Source of the DNA: Morganella morganii
GTDB taxonomy: Bacteria; Pseudomonadota; Gammaproteobacteria; Enterobacterales; Enterobacteriaceae
Length of the DNA: 64,000 bases
NCBI RefSeq assembly: GCF_003996855.1
Contig: NZ_NRQY01000001.1
Span: 2,822,245-2,886,244, forward strand
Direction: 5' to 3'
Shown here piece by piece: positions 8,623 through 18,503 of the stretch. The translations under genes and the position numbers were made by a program. Positions within the stretch are counted from its first letter, which is position 1. Every line of letters begins with the position of its first letter. Under the pieces are notes generated by a model. The model ran no database searches and was not told where the DNA came from. It saw only the letters and a list, made by a program, of their open reading frames with translations.

Positions 8623-9591
8623 TCAGCAATAGCCGAAAGACATTAATTTCTGATAGCGCTGCGCCAGCAGTTCGTCTTCCGGTAACACGGATAACGCCGC
8701 CAGATCCTGCAACAGCTGGTCACGCAGATTATCCGCCGCCTGCTGATAGTTGCGGTGAGCACCACCCGCAGGTTCCGGAATAATGGTATCGATAATACCG
8801 AGCGCCTTCAGACGCGGGGCGGTCATCCCCATGGTTTCGGCAGCCTGCGGCGCTTTATCCGCACTTTTCCACAGAATAGAGGCGCACCCTTCCGGCGAAA
8901 TCGCCGCATAAGTACTGTATTGCAGCATATTGATGCGATCACCGACACCAATCCCCAGCGCCCCGCCGGAACAGCCTTCGCCGGTGATGGTGCAGATAAC
9001 AGGGGTTTTCAGCCGCGACAACTCCAGCAGGTTACGGGCAATCGCCTCCGCCTGTCCGCGCTCCTCCGCGCCCACGCCGGGATACGCACCGGCGGAATCA
9101 ATAAACATCAGCACCGGCATATGAAAACGTTCGGCCATTTTCATCAGACGCAGCGCCTTGCGGTAACCCTCCGGTGACGGCATACCAAAATTGCGTAGTA
9201 ACTTCTCTTTGGTATCGCGTCCTTTCTGGTGACCGATAACCATCACCGGGCGTCCCTCAAAACGTGCCAGTCCTCCGACAATCGCCTTGTCATCCGCAAA
9301 GGCGCGATCACCGGCAAGTGCCTGAAAATCGGTAAAAATAAGATTGATATAATCCAGAGTATAAGGCCGCAGCGGGTGGCGGGCCAGCCGGACAATCTCC
9401 CATGCGCCCAGATCCGCATAAATCGATTGAGTCAGTTTTTCGCATTTTTTCCGCAGACAGGCAATTTCATCATCCGGATCAAACCCCAAATCGCTGCTGC
9501 GCTCTTTAAATGACTGCAATGCGGCGATTTTTTCTTCCAGCTCAATGATTGGCCTTTCAAATTCAAGATGATACTGAGACATAACGGACAT
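8623..9591 (-). CDS. accA: Acetyl-CoA carboxylase carboxyltransferase alpha subunit, probable divergent paralogue
   Basis: The full-length AccA fold: N-terminal coiled part, [56 protein letters not shown] and [17 protein letters not shown]. AccA binds acetyl-CoA and, with AccD, makes malonyl-CoA for fatty-acid synthesis. Two usually invariant spots differ from E. coli: [10 protein letters not shown] for FIDTPGAYPG and GEGCSGGA for GEGGSGGA. The usual enterobacterial accA lies after dnaE; here the neighbours are LysR and MFS genes. Both points suggest a second, accessory copy. The ATG at 9591 is close behind an AGGG; 9582 is an alternative. Confidence 0.85.
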   Translation of the reverse strand: MSVMSQYHLEFERPIIELEEKIAALQSFKERSSDLGFDPDDEIACLRKKCEKLTQSIYADLGAWEIVRLARHPLRPYTLDYINLIFTDFQALAGDRAFADDKAIVGGLARFEGRPVMVIGHQKGRDTKEKLLRNFGMPSPEGYRKALRLMKMAERFHMPVLMFIDSAGAYPGVGAEERGQAEAIARNLLELSRLKTPVICTITGEGCSGGALGIGVGDRINMLQYSTYAAISPEGCASILWKSADKAPQAAETMGMTAPRLKALGIIDTIIPEPAGGAHRNYQQAADNLRDQLLQDLAALSVLPEDELLAQRYQKLMSFGYC

Positions 9592-9620
9592 TACCCTGAC
9601 AGAAAACATCCGGTCAGTGT

Positions 9621-9658
9621 AAAAAAACGCCGGAACGGGATACAGTCCTCATTCCGGC
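9621..9658 (-). terminator. Terminator of the MFS gene
   Basis: On the minus strand GCCGGAA and TTCCGGC form a stem (9629-9658) followed by seven T (9621-9627). This is a textbook rho-independent end for the MFS gene, just upstream of accA. Confidence 0.75.
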
Positions 9659-9684
9659 ATACACTATTATCAGAAACGGGATAA

Positions 9685-11083
9685 TCAGCCGTAAGAAATG
9701 GCCGCGCAGCGGCGGGCAGTGAAAATCGCAATCAGGGGGGCAATCGCCAGTAACATCATCAGCCAGTAAGCTGAAGACATCACACCCGTCAATGTACCGT
9801 CATTGAAACCATTGACGTTAACAATCATTCCCGCCAGCGCGGCACCCAAGGCTGTGGCAAAAAGCTGCACTGTAGTGATGGAGGCGGCAATCTCTTTATC
9901 TGCGGGGGCAGCCACCTGTAAAATCCGGGTCAGCAGATGCGGCCAGCCAAATCCGATCCCGAACCCGACCAGGGATAATCCCAGCAGGATCGGCGACATA
10001 ATGGCCCATGTTCCGGCAGATGGTACAGAGAGCGTCAGTGCCAGCAGAACCAGCCCCGCCAGCACAAAGACCGGTCCGAGCAGAATACTGGCGCGCATTT
10101 TCGCCCCTTTCCATCCGGCGCTGATGATCTCACTGACTGTCCAGCCCAGCGCCATCAGTGCACTCATATAACCGGAGGCCAGCGGCGACTGACCGTGCAG
10201 GCTCTGAAGGAAATACGGTACGAAGACTTCGCAGGTCATCCCGATAGCCAGCAGGGAGATAGTGACATACAGTGCCGCATGATGACTGCCGCGCCGGAAA
10301 GTATTCTCCGGTAATAACCGGGTGCGGCTGCGCTGCTCAATCACCGCAAGCATAATCAGCAGCAGCAGGGAGATCACTACGCCGCCCACATTCAGGAATA
10401 CATCCGGGCTGAGGCTGCCGGCAGAAACCACCAGTACCGCCGCGGTCAGTAATGTCAGCTGAATCAGGGGAAGACGCGGCCGGTTACCGTCATTATTCTG
10501 CTTTTTCGGCATAATCGTAAGCAAAAAGAGCCCATAAACGACCATCAGCGGCAACATCACACCAAAAGCATAACGCCAGGCATTTAACTGGGCAAAAATA
10601 CCCCCGACTGCCGGACCGACTTGTGGCAACACCCCACATCCCGGAAATCAGTGCCATTGCTCTCGGCCACAATGCCGGAACATACACTAAATTGATCATG
10701 GCATAAGACAATGCGAACATAACACCGCCGCCGAAGCCCTGAATGGCCCTCCCCAACAGCATAATGTCCATCCGGGGAGCGAGCGCACAGGCCAGGCTGC
10801 CGGCAAAAAAGGCAACCACAGAAATAAGATAGGCGATGCGCGCACCATATACGGCCAGCAGGCGGGGAGAAAGTACTGAACCGATAATGGATGCCGCCAC
10901 AAACAGCGTGGTGTTCCAGGCATACAGGTTCAGGCCGCCGATATCGGCAACCACGGATGGCAAAATGGTGGTTGCCATTAAAATATTAACGGCGTGGATA
11001 ACAACACCGAACGAGAGAGCGATTGAAATCGCAGCGTTTTTCCCTGAAAAGAGATCTCGCCAGCGGCTGTCATCGGGCAACAT
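9685..11083 (-). pseudogene. MFS drug-efflux-type transporter, frameshifted
   Basis: Two overlapping frames together form one major-facilitator protein of the DHA2 (EmrB/QacA) type. The first part (from ATG at 11083, ribosome site AAGGA) carries NILMATTILPSV and the motif-A/C region GRAIQGFGGGVMFA. The second part resumes at VGPAVGGIFAQLNAWR and runs to 9685. The break is near 10619-10624, where a codon pair expected as ACA-xxA-GTC reads ACAAGTC: two bases missing or one extra. No homopolymer is involved, so true inactivation is plausible. The divergent Cys-cluster regulator may have controlled it. Confidence 0.82.
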
Positions 11084-11172
11084 AGAACCATCCTTTAGTC
11101 TTGTGATACTTTGCTGAATACGATAAATTAAACAAGAATTAACTTGGATAAATAAATACCGGGCACGAGAAT

Positions 11173-11832
11173 ATGTCAAGAACTAACCTGGAAAGCAACC
11201 TCAGTTCCGCACAATCTGTCGGGGAAAAATTGCTTATTCTCCTGAAAAAGCATGGCCCGATGCAGGCATCCGAAGCCGGGGAGCATCTGGGCACAACCGG
11301 TGAAGCCGCCCGTCAGCAGTTTACCAAGCTGGCCCGGGACGGCATGGTTGAGGCACATTCCGAATGCCGGGGTGTCGGTCGTCCGGTACAGCGCTGGCAT
11401 CTGACCGCACTGGGAAATAAGCGTTTTCCCGATAGTCATGCGGAACTGACCGTCAAAATCCTGACCACAATCCGCCGTGAACTCGGCGAAGATGCCATCA
11501 GCAAGATTATTACCGCCCGCGAAAATGAAGCCCGCCGCGACTATTTTGACAAACTTCAGGGCGCCGAAACCCTGGAAGAACGCATTATCCGCCTCGTGGC
11601 CATCCGCACAGAGGAAGGCTATATGGCACAGTGGGAAAAAGAACCGGAAGGAAGCTGGCTGATTATTGAAAATCACTGCCCTATCTGCTCCGCCGCCCGT
11701 ATGTGTCAGGGATTTTGCCGCGCTGAGCTCGAACTGTTTCAGACAGTTTTAAATGCAAATGTGGAACGGGTCGAATATCTGCTCACAGATTCTCGCCGCT
11801 GCGTATATCGTGTGATACAACTGAAAGATTAA
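11173..11832 (+). CDS. Winged-HTH transcriptional regulator with C-terminal Cys cluster (SufR-like)
   Basis: A 219-residue protein. The N-terminal wHTH (LLILLKKHGPMQASEAGEHLGTTGEAARQQFTKLARDGMVE, about 20-62) is followed by an ArsR/SufR-like wing with GVGRPVQRW. The C-terminus has NHCPIC..MCQGFC, that is CX2CX5CX3C (Cys169, 172, 178, 182). The arrangement resembles SufR-type regulators that bind a [4Fe-4S] cluster or zinc. It is divergent from the MFS gene and 38 bp upstream of the molbindin gene, probably as one operon. Sensing of iron-sulfur state, metal or molybdenum status is inferred, not shown. Confidence 0.8.
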   Translation: MSRTNLESNLSSAQSVGEKLLILLKKHGPMQASEAGEHLGTTGEAARQQFTKLARDGMVEAHSECRGVGRPVQRWHLTALGNKRFPDSHAELTVKILTTIRRELGEDAISKIITARENEARRDYFDKLQGAETLEERIIRLVAIRTEEGYMAQWEKEPEGSWLIIENHCPICSAARMCQGFCRAELELFQTVLNANVERVEYLLTDSRRCVYRVIQLKD

Positions 11833-11870
11833 CCATTTCAGTTAATCACTAAAAGGAAAGAGGTCACACA

Positions 11871-12299
11871 ATGAAAATTTCCGCACGTAACCAGCTCACC
11901 GGTAAAGTCTCCCGCATTGTTACCGGCGCTGTTAATAATGAAGTGGAATTAACACTTGAGCATGGTGAAATTCTGACAACCGTCATCACCAAAGAGAGCT
12001 GTGACGTATTAGGGATCCGCGAAGGAAAAGAAGCTGTCGCGATTATTAAAGCGCCGTGGGTGGTACTGGCAAATCCGGATTGCGGCCTGCGTTTTTCCGC
12101 CCGTAACCAGTTCCGCGGCAAAATCAGCAAAATGGTAAATGGCGCGGTAAACAGCACTATTCACCTGAGAACTGAAAAAGGACTGCCGCTGACGGCGGTT
12201 ATTACCAATGAAAGCCGCGATGAAATGGAATTACATGAAGGTAATGAAATTGTGGCACTGATAAAAGCATCCAGCGTGATATTAGCTACTAAAGCCTGA
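11871..12299 (+). CDS. Tandem Mop/TOBE-domain molybdate-binding protein (molbindin)
   Basis: 142 residues made of two copies of the Mop domain: residues 1-66 (ISARNQLTGKV..VVLA) and 73-139 (FSARNQFRGKI..VILA). The pattern is ARNQ-x-x-GK, GAVN, a glutamate-rich middle and a final VILA. Such molbindins (ModG type) assemble into rings that store molybdate or tungstate in the cytosol. The ribosome site is AAGGAAAGAGG. It is about 7 kb from formate dehydrogenase, a molybdenum enzyme. It ends at a strong bidirectional terminator. Confidence 0.9.
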   Translation: MKISARNQLTGKVSRIVTGAVNNEVELTLEHGEILTTVITKESCDVLGIREGKEAVAIIKAPWVVLANPDCGLRFSARNQFRGKISKMVNGAVNSTIHLRTEKGLPLTAVITNESRDEMELHEGNEIVALIKASSVILATKA

Positions 12300-12316
12300 T
12301 ATCAGCAATACCGGAC

Positions 12317-12344
12317 AAAACAGGCCGTAAATACGGCCTGTTTT
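12317..12344. terminator. Bidirectional terminator between molbindin and GT-D genes
   Basis: AAAACAGGCCGT and ACGGCCTGTTTT form a 12-bp stem with an AAAT loop. It has A and T runs on both sides and lies between two convergent genes. Confidence 0.9.
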
Positions 12345-12348
12345 ATTA

Positions 12349-13494
12349 TCAGCAGAAAGGCAGTTGTTCAGGATTATCTTTTCCTGCGTAAACCACGTCA
12401 TAACTGTTTGTTAAATGGCCGATATCCAGTGCAATTCTGTTATTACCTGCCAGCTTGGCAGATAATACGGTTCCCGCCGGGCCAGATGCGATTAAAAAGA
12501 TATCTATATCCTTTTTCTCCAGACATTTTTCTGTCAGTGAATCGATATCATCATAAGAATTTGTATTTCCGGAGTAGATGATTTCCTTATTTTTTATATT
12601 TGAAAGCATAAGGTGTTCAGGATCTAAACGGGATTTTTCACCGGTTACAATGCAGACGTTTTTATTTTCCCATATAGACATCCAGGCATTAACCAATTCA
12701 TCACCAAACTGATAAAATCCTTCCGGACGACTGACAAAGGTATCACCATATACCGGCTGATTAATAAAAAACTTACTCCGGAACCAGTACTGAACCCAAA
12801 AAGTATGCCAAAAACCACGTTCTACAACACAATGTGGCATACATACCAGGGTGTTATTTTTCGTTGAACATATATTCCGTAATTCATATGTCAGTTTTTT
12901 ATCTGCTTTCTGAAAATAAATGCCATCTTCGGTCAGAAGCATTATTTCTCCGTCACCAAACCGGCTGAGACTGCAATTATTTTCCTTAATCCATTTAACT
13001 GTTTCCAAAGCAGATAGTCGCTTTCCTTCAAAGAAGTGATATAAATCATTCCAGGTTTTATTTTCTGTTTCCTGAAGAAGGAGTGACTCTATATTTCTGC
13101 TTGATTCCAGCTGTTTTTTATTATGGTAATCCACAGAAATATCATTATAAAATTCGATAATATTTCTTATAGCACCATACGTTATTGAAAGTGTATCAAG
13201 ATCTTGCTCAGGAATAGTTCCCAGTTCATATTTATTATTTCTCTGATCATAAATCATTGTTCTTTCTTCAAAGTCACGATGAAGAAATTCATTGAAAATG
13301 CTCAGTGATGCATGATCTCTGAAAACAAGATAAATATTTCCTCTGATATCAATATCCAGAGCAACATTAAATATATTAGTTTTTATCTCAATATATGCTA
13401 TATCCCATCCGTAGGATTTAGCCATCCCGACGTAATAACCGGGAAATTTATTTTTATTAAACTCATCAATGAGTTTCTCCAAATCAATCTTCAT
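12349..13494 (-). CDS. GT-D fold glycosyltransferase (DUF1792-like) with N-terminal extension
   Basis: A 381-residue protein. The C-terminal two-thirds carry the GT-D hallmarks: SRFGDGEIMLL (Arg178-Glu183, with the metal-binding DGE), MPHC, FWVQYWFR, VCIVTGEKSRLDP and IFLIASGPAGTVLSAKLA. The family transfers a sugar, glucose in the studied streptococcal member, from a nucleotide sugar. About 160 N-terminal residues have no family I recognise. The gene is visibly richer in A+T than its neighbours and sits between a terminator and selB, which suggests horizontal acquisition. No other glycan gene is adjacent. Confidence 0.75.
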   Translation of the reverse strand: MKIDLEKLIDEFNKNKFPGYYVGMAKSYGWDIAYIEIKTNIFNVALDIDIRGNIYLVFRDHASLSIFNEFLHRDFEERTMIYDQRNNKYELGTIPEQDLDTLSITYGAIRNIIEFYNDISVDYHNKKQLESSRNIESLLLQETENKTWNDLYHFFEGKRLSALETVKWIKENNCSLSRFGDGEIMLLTEDGIYFQKADKKLTYELRNICSTKNNTLVCMPHCVVERGFWHTFWVQYWFRSKFFINQPVYGDTFVSRPEGFYQFGDELVNAWMSIWENKNVCIVTGEKSRLDPEHLMLSNIKNKEIIYSGNTNSYDDIDSLTEKCLEKKDIDIFLIASGPAGTVLSAKLAGNNRIALDIGHLTNSYDVVYAGKDNPEQLPFC

Positions 13495-13518
13495 ACCTGA
13501 AATCCTTTTTGAAGAAAA

Positions 13519-15382
13519 TTAAAACAGTCCCTCATCCCGCAAAATATGTTTATCCCCTCTGCGGCGGGAAAAACCTGTCCTGTCAAAAAATTCCAGGATC
13601 TGTACGGCCAGTTTACGTCCCATGCCGTATTTATCCCTGAATTGTGCTGCCCCGATACCTTCTTCATGTGATTGGTTATATTCACGGATAAACTGTGCAA
13701 ATTCAGTGAGTTGTGACCGGTGATAATAGCGATCCGGTACAATCGCCATAATATGGCCAAGCTGTGCGGCTTTTTTCAGAAACTGACGGGCTGCTGTTTC
13801 ATCAATACCGAATTTAACTGCCAGATCCCGGACCCACCAGGGTTCCTGCTGAAACAGCGGTTCCGCACTATGCCAGAGCACCTCCTGAGCCGGATCGAAG
13901 GCCAGGCCGAATTCCGGCAGGTGCAACCAGCCCCGGGTTCTGACAATCTGCTTTTCATCCAGTAATTGTGCAATAACCGGAAATACGATGGAATCAGAAA
14001 GCACCGGTAATGCCATCCGTTTCAGTCTGTCACGGCCGACGCCCATCTGGTCACTGTGTGACTGATGATAATCCGCCAGCGTGGCCAGCAGAATAGCTTT
14101 TGCTGTTTCAACCCGCTGTGCCGAAAGAGCATAACCATCGTTGATCAGCAAACTCAGTCCGGCTGTGCATTCCGTCAGTTTTTCCGCTGTCAGTTGTCGC
14201 GCCCAGGCAAACACCGGCAGAGAAACCTCTCCGCGCGGTAATTCACAACATAAAACCGCCCGGTCATCCTGTGCAGCTGCCCGTTCTGATAACCACGCCA
14301 GAAATTCCGGCCGGCGTTTTCCGCGGCGCGGAGACGATAAATTCAGTACCCGCGCGCGCGCCAGTGTGCGCTGCGCACTGATATCGCGCAGAATCAGCCG
14401 GTCTTCTTCCGCCAGCCAGAGCGGGGTATCGAGCGTAATTTCTGCCAGCAGCGGATAGGTATTATCGTCATTAAGGAGAGACACCCGGCCGGTAATATGA
14501 CTGGCGCCGTGGTGAATATGCACCGGCTGCCAGCTTTTCAGCCCTTCGTCTGTTTCAATTTCCGCCAGAATGCGGTGTGCGGACTGCACCGGTTTTTCAC
14601 TCAGCAGCCAGTCGCCGCGGGAAACCGTCTCTTTACTGACATCACCGCTCAGGTTGATCGCCACGCGATCACCGGCCTGAGCCTGTTCCTGCTGACGGTT
14701 CTGGGCATGAATCCCGCGGACGCGGACAGATTTGTCACTGCCGGTCACCCATAATGTGTCACCGGTGCTGACCCGTCCGGCCAGCGCAGTACCGGTCACC
14801 ACCAGCCCCGCCCCTTTGACGCTGAAAACACGGTCAATCGCCATCCGGAACCGTTTTTCTGTCCGGCTGTCTGAGGATTGCTGCTGATGGTGCAGACGCA
14901 GATGCGCCCGCAGTGCATCCAAGCCTTCACCGCTATGGGATGAGGTGACAAATACCGGGCTTTCCGGCCAGCCGTCAGATAACAGCAGTTCGGTGATCTG
15001 CTGCCGGACGTCCTCAACCCGTTCCGCCGGGACGCGATCCGCTTTGGTCAGCACCACGGAGATCTGCGGACGACCTACCAGGCGCAGAATCGCCAGATGC
15101 TCGCGGGTTTGTGCCATCACCCCGTCATCACAGGCTATAATCAGCAGCACATGGCGGATACCGCCGATGCCCGCCAGCATATTACCGAGAAACTTTTCGT
15201 GGCCCGGCACATCCACAAAGCCGATAACCGTATCATCATCCTGCGGCCAGTAGGCATAGCCGAGGTCGATGGTCATGCCGCGTTTTTTTCTCTTCCGGCA
15301 GATGAGTGGTATCCACACCGGTAACTGCCTGAATAAGTGCTGTTTTTCCGTGGTCCACATGGCCGGCTGTAGCAAAAATCAT
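13519..15382 (-). pseudogene. selB: Selenocysteine-specific elongation factor SelB, frameshifted near the N-terminus
   Basis: SelB carries selenocysteinyl-tRNA to UGA codons that have a SECIS hairpin. The true start is the ATG at 15382 ([21 protein letters not shown]1 motif), overlapping the selA stop as ATGA. After HLPEEKK the frame breaks in a run of seven A (plus-strand T at 15283-15289); six A would restore [14 protein letters not shown]. Downstream all is intact: DVPGHEKFLGNML, TKAD, and the C-terminal winged helices to 13519. Repaired length is about 620 residues against 614 in E. coli. Because fdoG needs SelB and looks intact, a sequencing error at the homopolymer is the likeliest cause. 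Confidence 0.92.
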
Positions 15383-16761
15383 GGTAACAGTGCCTGTAAA
15401 AGTCGGTTTTCATCTTCAAGGCAACGCAGATCCCACCACAGACGCCCGTCACTTACCCGCCCGATCACCGGAATGGTCAGCTGACGGTGAGATTGCGTCA
15501 GGGTGGCTAAGGCGCTGCCTTTTCCATTTTGCGGGGTAAACGTCACTGCCCAGCCGGGCAGACGCTCCACCGGCAGTGATCCGCTGCCAATCTGCGAGGA
15601 ACAGGGCTCTGCGCGGATCACCCATTCATCACCGTAATATGCCTGAATTTTCGGCACAAGCCGTTGTGCCATATCATAAATATCGTCAGCAGACCGGGTC
15701 AGCAGACGCAGTGACGGCAGTGTCTGCGCCAGTTTCTCCGGTCGGCGGTACAGACGCAGCGTGGCATCCAGCGCCGCCAGGGTCATTTTGTCTGCCCGCA
15801 GGGCGCGTTTGAGCGGATGGCGCTGTATCGCCTCAATCCACGCTTTTTTACCGAGAATAATCCCCGCCTGCGGTCCGCCGAGCAGTTTATCGCCGGAAAA
15901 AGTGACAATATCAATACCCTGAGCCAGATAACGCTGCGGCATCGGCTCTTCCGGCAAACCCCACTGTGTCATATCAATCAGTGCACCGCTGCCCAGATCA
16001 ATCACTGACGGGATATTTTGTTCCCGGCCAAGTTCCGCCAGTTCCTGCACGGATACCTCAGCCGTAAAACCTTCAATATGATAATTGCTGGTGTGGACTT
16101 TCATCAGCAGCGCGGTCTGCTCACTGATCGCATTTTTATAGTCATGCAGATGAGTACGGTTTGTGGTACCGACTTCTCTCAGCCGGCATCCCGCCTGACT
16201 CATGACTTCCGGCACACGGAAGGCTCCGCCGATTTCCACCAGCTCACCACGGGAAACAATCACCTCACGCTCGGCTGCCATCGTTGCCAGCACCAGTAAT
16301 ACCGCCGCCGCATTGTTATTAACGATACAGGCCGCTTCCGCGCCGGTCAGCTGACACAGGCGCTCTGCTACAATGCTGTCGCGATGGCCGCGTCCGGCAT
16401 CATCAAGAGAATATTCGAGAGTGACCGGCCAGCGCATAGCGTTAGTCACCGCCTCAATGGCGGCTTCCGCCTGCAATGCCCGGCCGAGATTAGTGTGCAG
16501 CACAGTACCGGTCAGGTTGATGACCGGACGCAGAGCCTCCCGCTCGCTGTCCAGGCGGCGGGACAGTTCATCCGCCCAGCAATCGTGCCAGTCCGGCAGT
16601 TGCTGCCGCTCACGGATCGCGTCACGTGCATCATCCTGCATTTCCCGCAGCACACTGACGATACAGGTCTGTCCGTACTGTTCTGTCAGTGCAGCGACCG
16701 GTGTTTCATGTAATAACCCGTCAATGGCAGGTATCTGGCTGTATAATGCACGTTCGTTCAT
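15379..16761 (-). CDS. selA: L-seryl-tRNA(Sec) selenium transferase
   Basis: A 460-residue PLP enzyme that converts seryl-tRNA(Sec) to selenocysteinyl-tRNA(Sec) with selenophosphate. Visible marks are [26 protein letters not shown], the PLP lysine in [13 protein letters not shown] (Lys292) and [16 protein letters not shown] residues after it. Its stop overlaps the selB start, and its own start lies 20 bp after fdhE. It thus appears to belong to one fdoGHI-fdhE-selAB transcription unit, unlike E. coli, where selAB is separate. Confidence 0.96.
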   Translation of the reverse strand: MNERALYSQIPAIDGLLHETPVAALTEQYGQTCIVSVLREMQDDARDAIRERQQLPDWHDCWADELSRRLDSEREALRPVINLTGTVLHTNLGRALQAEAAIEAVTNAMRWPVTLEYSLDDAGRGHRDSIVAERLCQLTGAEAACIVNNNAAAVLLVLATMAAEREVIVSRGELVEIGGAFRVPEVMSQAGCRLREVGTTNRTHLHDYKNAISEQTALLMKVHTSNYHIEGFTAEVSVQELAELGREQNIPSVIDLGSGALIDMTQWGLPEEPMPQRYLAQGIDIVTFSGDKLLGGPQAGIILGKKAWIEAIQRHPLKRALRADKMTLAALDATLRLYRRPEKLAQTLPSLRLLTRSADDIYDMAQRLVPKIQAYYGDEWVIRAEPCSSQIGSGSLPVERLPGWAVTFTPQNGKGSALATLTQSHRQLTIPVIGRVSDGRLWWDLRCLEDENRLLQALLP

Positions 16762-16781
16762 AGCAGGCTCACTTCACTGGC

Positions 16782-17708
16782 TTATTCGTTCGGGAACAGG
16801 AACGGGTTAATACTGCTGCGGGCAAAACCTTCTTCTTCCATCCGGGCATCCAGAATCAGCGTTGCCAGGTCATCGGCCACGGTATCCACTTTCGCGTCTT
16901 TTTCCTGTGACATAATTTTCAGGTAACTGCCGCAGTCACCGCAGCTTTCGGCTTTTACTGCCGCCTGCTCACTTTCCAGTGACCAGTAATTCAGATCACG
17001 GGTCTGTTCGCAGTTGGTACACTTAATGCGAACCACATGCCATTCGGTTTCACATAATCCGCAATGCAGATAGCGCAGTCCCTGTGTGGTGCCGATCTGG
17101 ATCACGCCGGAAACCGGCATCGCCGCACAGACCGGACAGAACTGGCGGTGTTCACCGTGCTCTTCGCGGCCTTTGCCCGGGATCATCGACGCCATCTGCG
17201 CCCAGTACAGGGATAATGCTGACCAGATAAACACGGACTTATCCGGTGATACAGCAGAAAATTCCTGATTAAACAACGCCGTTGCCATGTCTTCCAGCTC
17301 ATTCTCAGAGGCTTTGTCCAGGTTTTCCAGGGTCGGACGGGCATGATCCGGCGCGACCGGCAGCAGCTCGGCAATAATGCTTTTCAGCAGTTTGCGCCAG
17401 TGTTCAGTACGCTGAAAGGTGCGGCAGTCGAGCAGGGCTTTGCCCAGTGTATTGGAAGCCATCAGGGCATCCATATCCATTTCAAGCGGATTGTCATACA
17501 GGGCTTTCTGCTGGGCGCGGGTGATTTCAGCCGCAAATTCCAGGTAATCCGCAAACGGATTATCTTTGGCCAGTTCATCAAAACGTTCGGCACGGCGCTG
17601 ATAGAGATTCTTCAGATTAGGGAACAGCACCGCCGGGATAAAACCAATCCCTTTTTCATTTTTCTGAGCCTGTCCCAGCTCTTCTTTGGATACAATTCGG
17701 ATACTCAT
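16782..17708 (-). CDS. fdhE: Formate dehydrogenase accessory protein FdhE
   Basis: A 308-residue cytosolic protein with four CxxC pairs (CPVC, CGLC, CTNC, CGDC) forming the rubredoxin-like iron/zinc sites of FdhE. It is needed to make active formate dehydrogenases N and O in E. coli. It follows fdoI with a 139-bp gap containing a hairpin, the E. coli fdoGHI-fdhE order. The N-terminus [11 protein letters not shown] and the C-terminus [14 protein letters not shown] match the family. Confidence 0.95.
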   Translation of the reverse strand: MSIRIVSKEELGQAQKNEKGIGFIPAVLFPNLKNLYQRRAERFDELAKDNPFADYLEFAAEITRAQQKALYDNPLEMDMDALMASNTLGKALLDCRTFQRTEHWRKLLKSIIAELLPVAPDHARPTLENLDKASENELEDMATALFNQEFSAVSPDKSVFIWSALSLYWAQMASMIPGKGREEHGEHRQFCPVCAAMPVSGVIQIGTTQGLRYLHCGLCETEWHVVRIKCTNCEQTRDLNYWSLESEQAAVKAESCGDCGSYLKIMSQEKDAKVDTVADDLATLILDARMEEEGFARSSINPFLFPNE

Positions 17709-17794
17709 GATCTTGCTCTTCTTATGATATGGAGAGGATAAGCCGGTCCGGCAACGAAAACCCTATTATGAACCGGCTGCCTTAAAATGTCGAA

Positions 17795-17816
17795 AAGGCA
17801 GGGAGATCCCTGCCTT
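17795..17816 (-). terminator. Intercistronic hairpin between fdoI and fdhE
   Basis: A 10-bp perfect stem (AAGGCAGGGA / TCCCTGCCTT, 2-nt centre) is followed on the minus strand by TTTT and then mixed sequence. It looks like a weak terminator that would lower fdhE-selAB expression relative to fdoGHI, or protect the upstream mRNA. Confidence 0.55.
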
Positions 17817-17847
17817 CTGAATGGTCACACGAGAAGATTAAAAACGG

Positions 17848-18498
17848 TCACTGACCTTTTTTATCCTCTTCGCGCTCTTTTGCCACAATCTGACGATACC
17901 AGCGCGGGTGATGTTTCTTCGCCCAGCCGCGGGTTACCCAGCCTTCCGTCATCGCACGCACTGATCCTTTCACCCAGATTGCCGCATAAGCGTGAACAAT
18001 AATGGTGATAATCAGCCCGATGGCAGAAATTGAGTGAACCAGCAGCGCGATACGGATCACCGGAATAGAGAAATAATCCGCAAAGTAAGGCCGCCAGATA
18101 ACAATACCGCTCAGCAACAGCAGGAACAGGCAGATACTGGCTGCCCAGTACACCCCTTTCTGACCGAGGTTATACTGACCGACATCTCCGGCTTCCTCAT
18201 TTTTCATGATTTTGCCGATCTGCTTCGCCCACTCGATATCATCACGGTTGATAAAGTTGTGTTTAAAATAACGGAAAAACATAAACACAAACAGTAAGAA
18301 CATCACCACACCGGTAAACGGATGCAGCAGACGTGATAACTGCGGGGTACCCAGAATGTTCATAAACCAGTTAAGCGACGGGAAGAAAAACCCGAGCCCG
18401 CTGATGGCCGTAAACAGAAAACAAATGACCACAGCCCAGTGATTGATACGCGCAATGGGTTTGTGGCGGATAATTTTTTCGCGATCATCCTGTTGCAT
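17848..18498 (-). CDS. fdoI: Formate dehydrogenase-O gamma subunit, cytochrome b556
   Basis: A 216-residue inner-membrane di-heme cytochrome b with four transmembrane helices and conserved His residues (RINHWAV, LLHPFTG, LVHSISA, IIVHAYAAIWVKG). It takes electrons from FdoH to the quinone pool. It starts 5 bp after the fdoH stop, its ribosome site lying inside the fdoH end. fdo rather than fdn is chosen because fdhD and fdhE flank the operon, as in E. coli. Confidence 0.95.
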   Translation of the reverse strand: MQQDDREKIIRHKPIARINHWAVVICFLFTAISGLGFFFPSLNWFMNILGTPQLSRLLHPFTGVVMFLLFVFMFFRYFKHNFINRDDIEWAKQIGKIMKNEEAGDVGQYNLGQKGVYWAASICLFLLLLSGIVIWRPYFADYFSIPVIRIALLVHSISAIGLIITIIVHAYAAIWVKGSVRAMTEGWVTRGWAKKHHPRWYRQIVAKEREEDKKGQ

Positions 18499-18503
18499 TA
18501 TTT

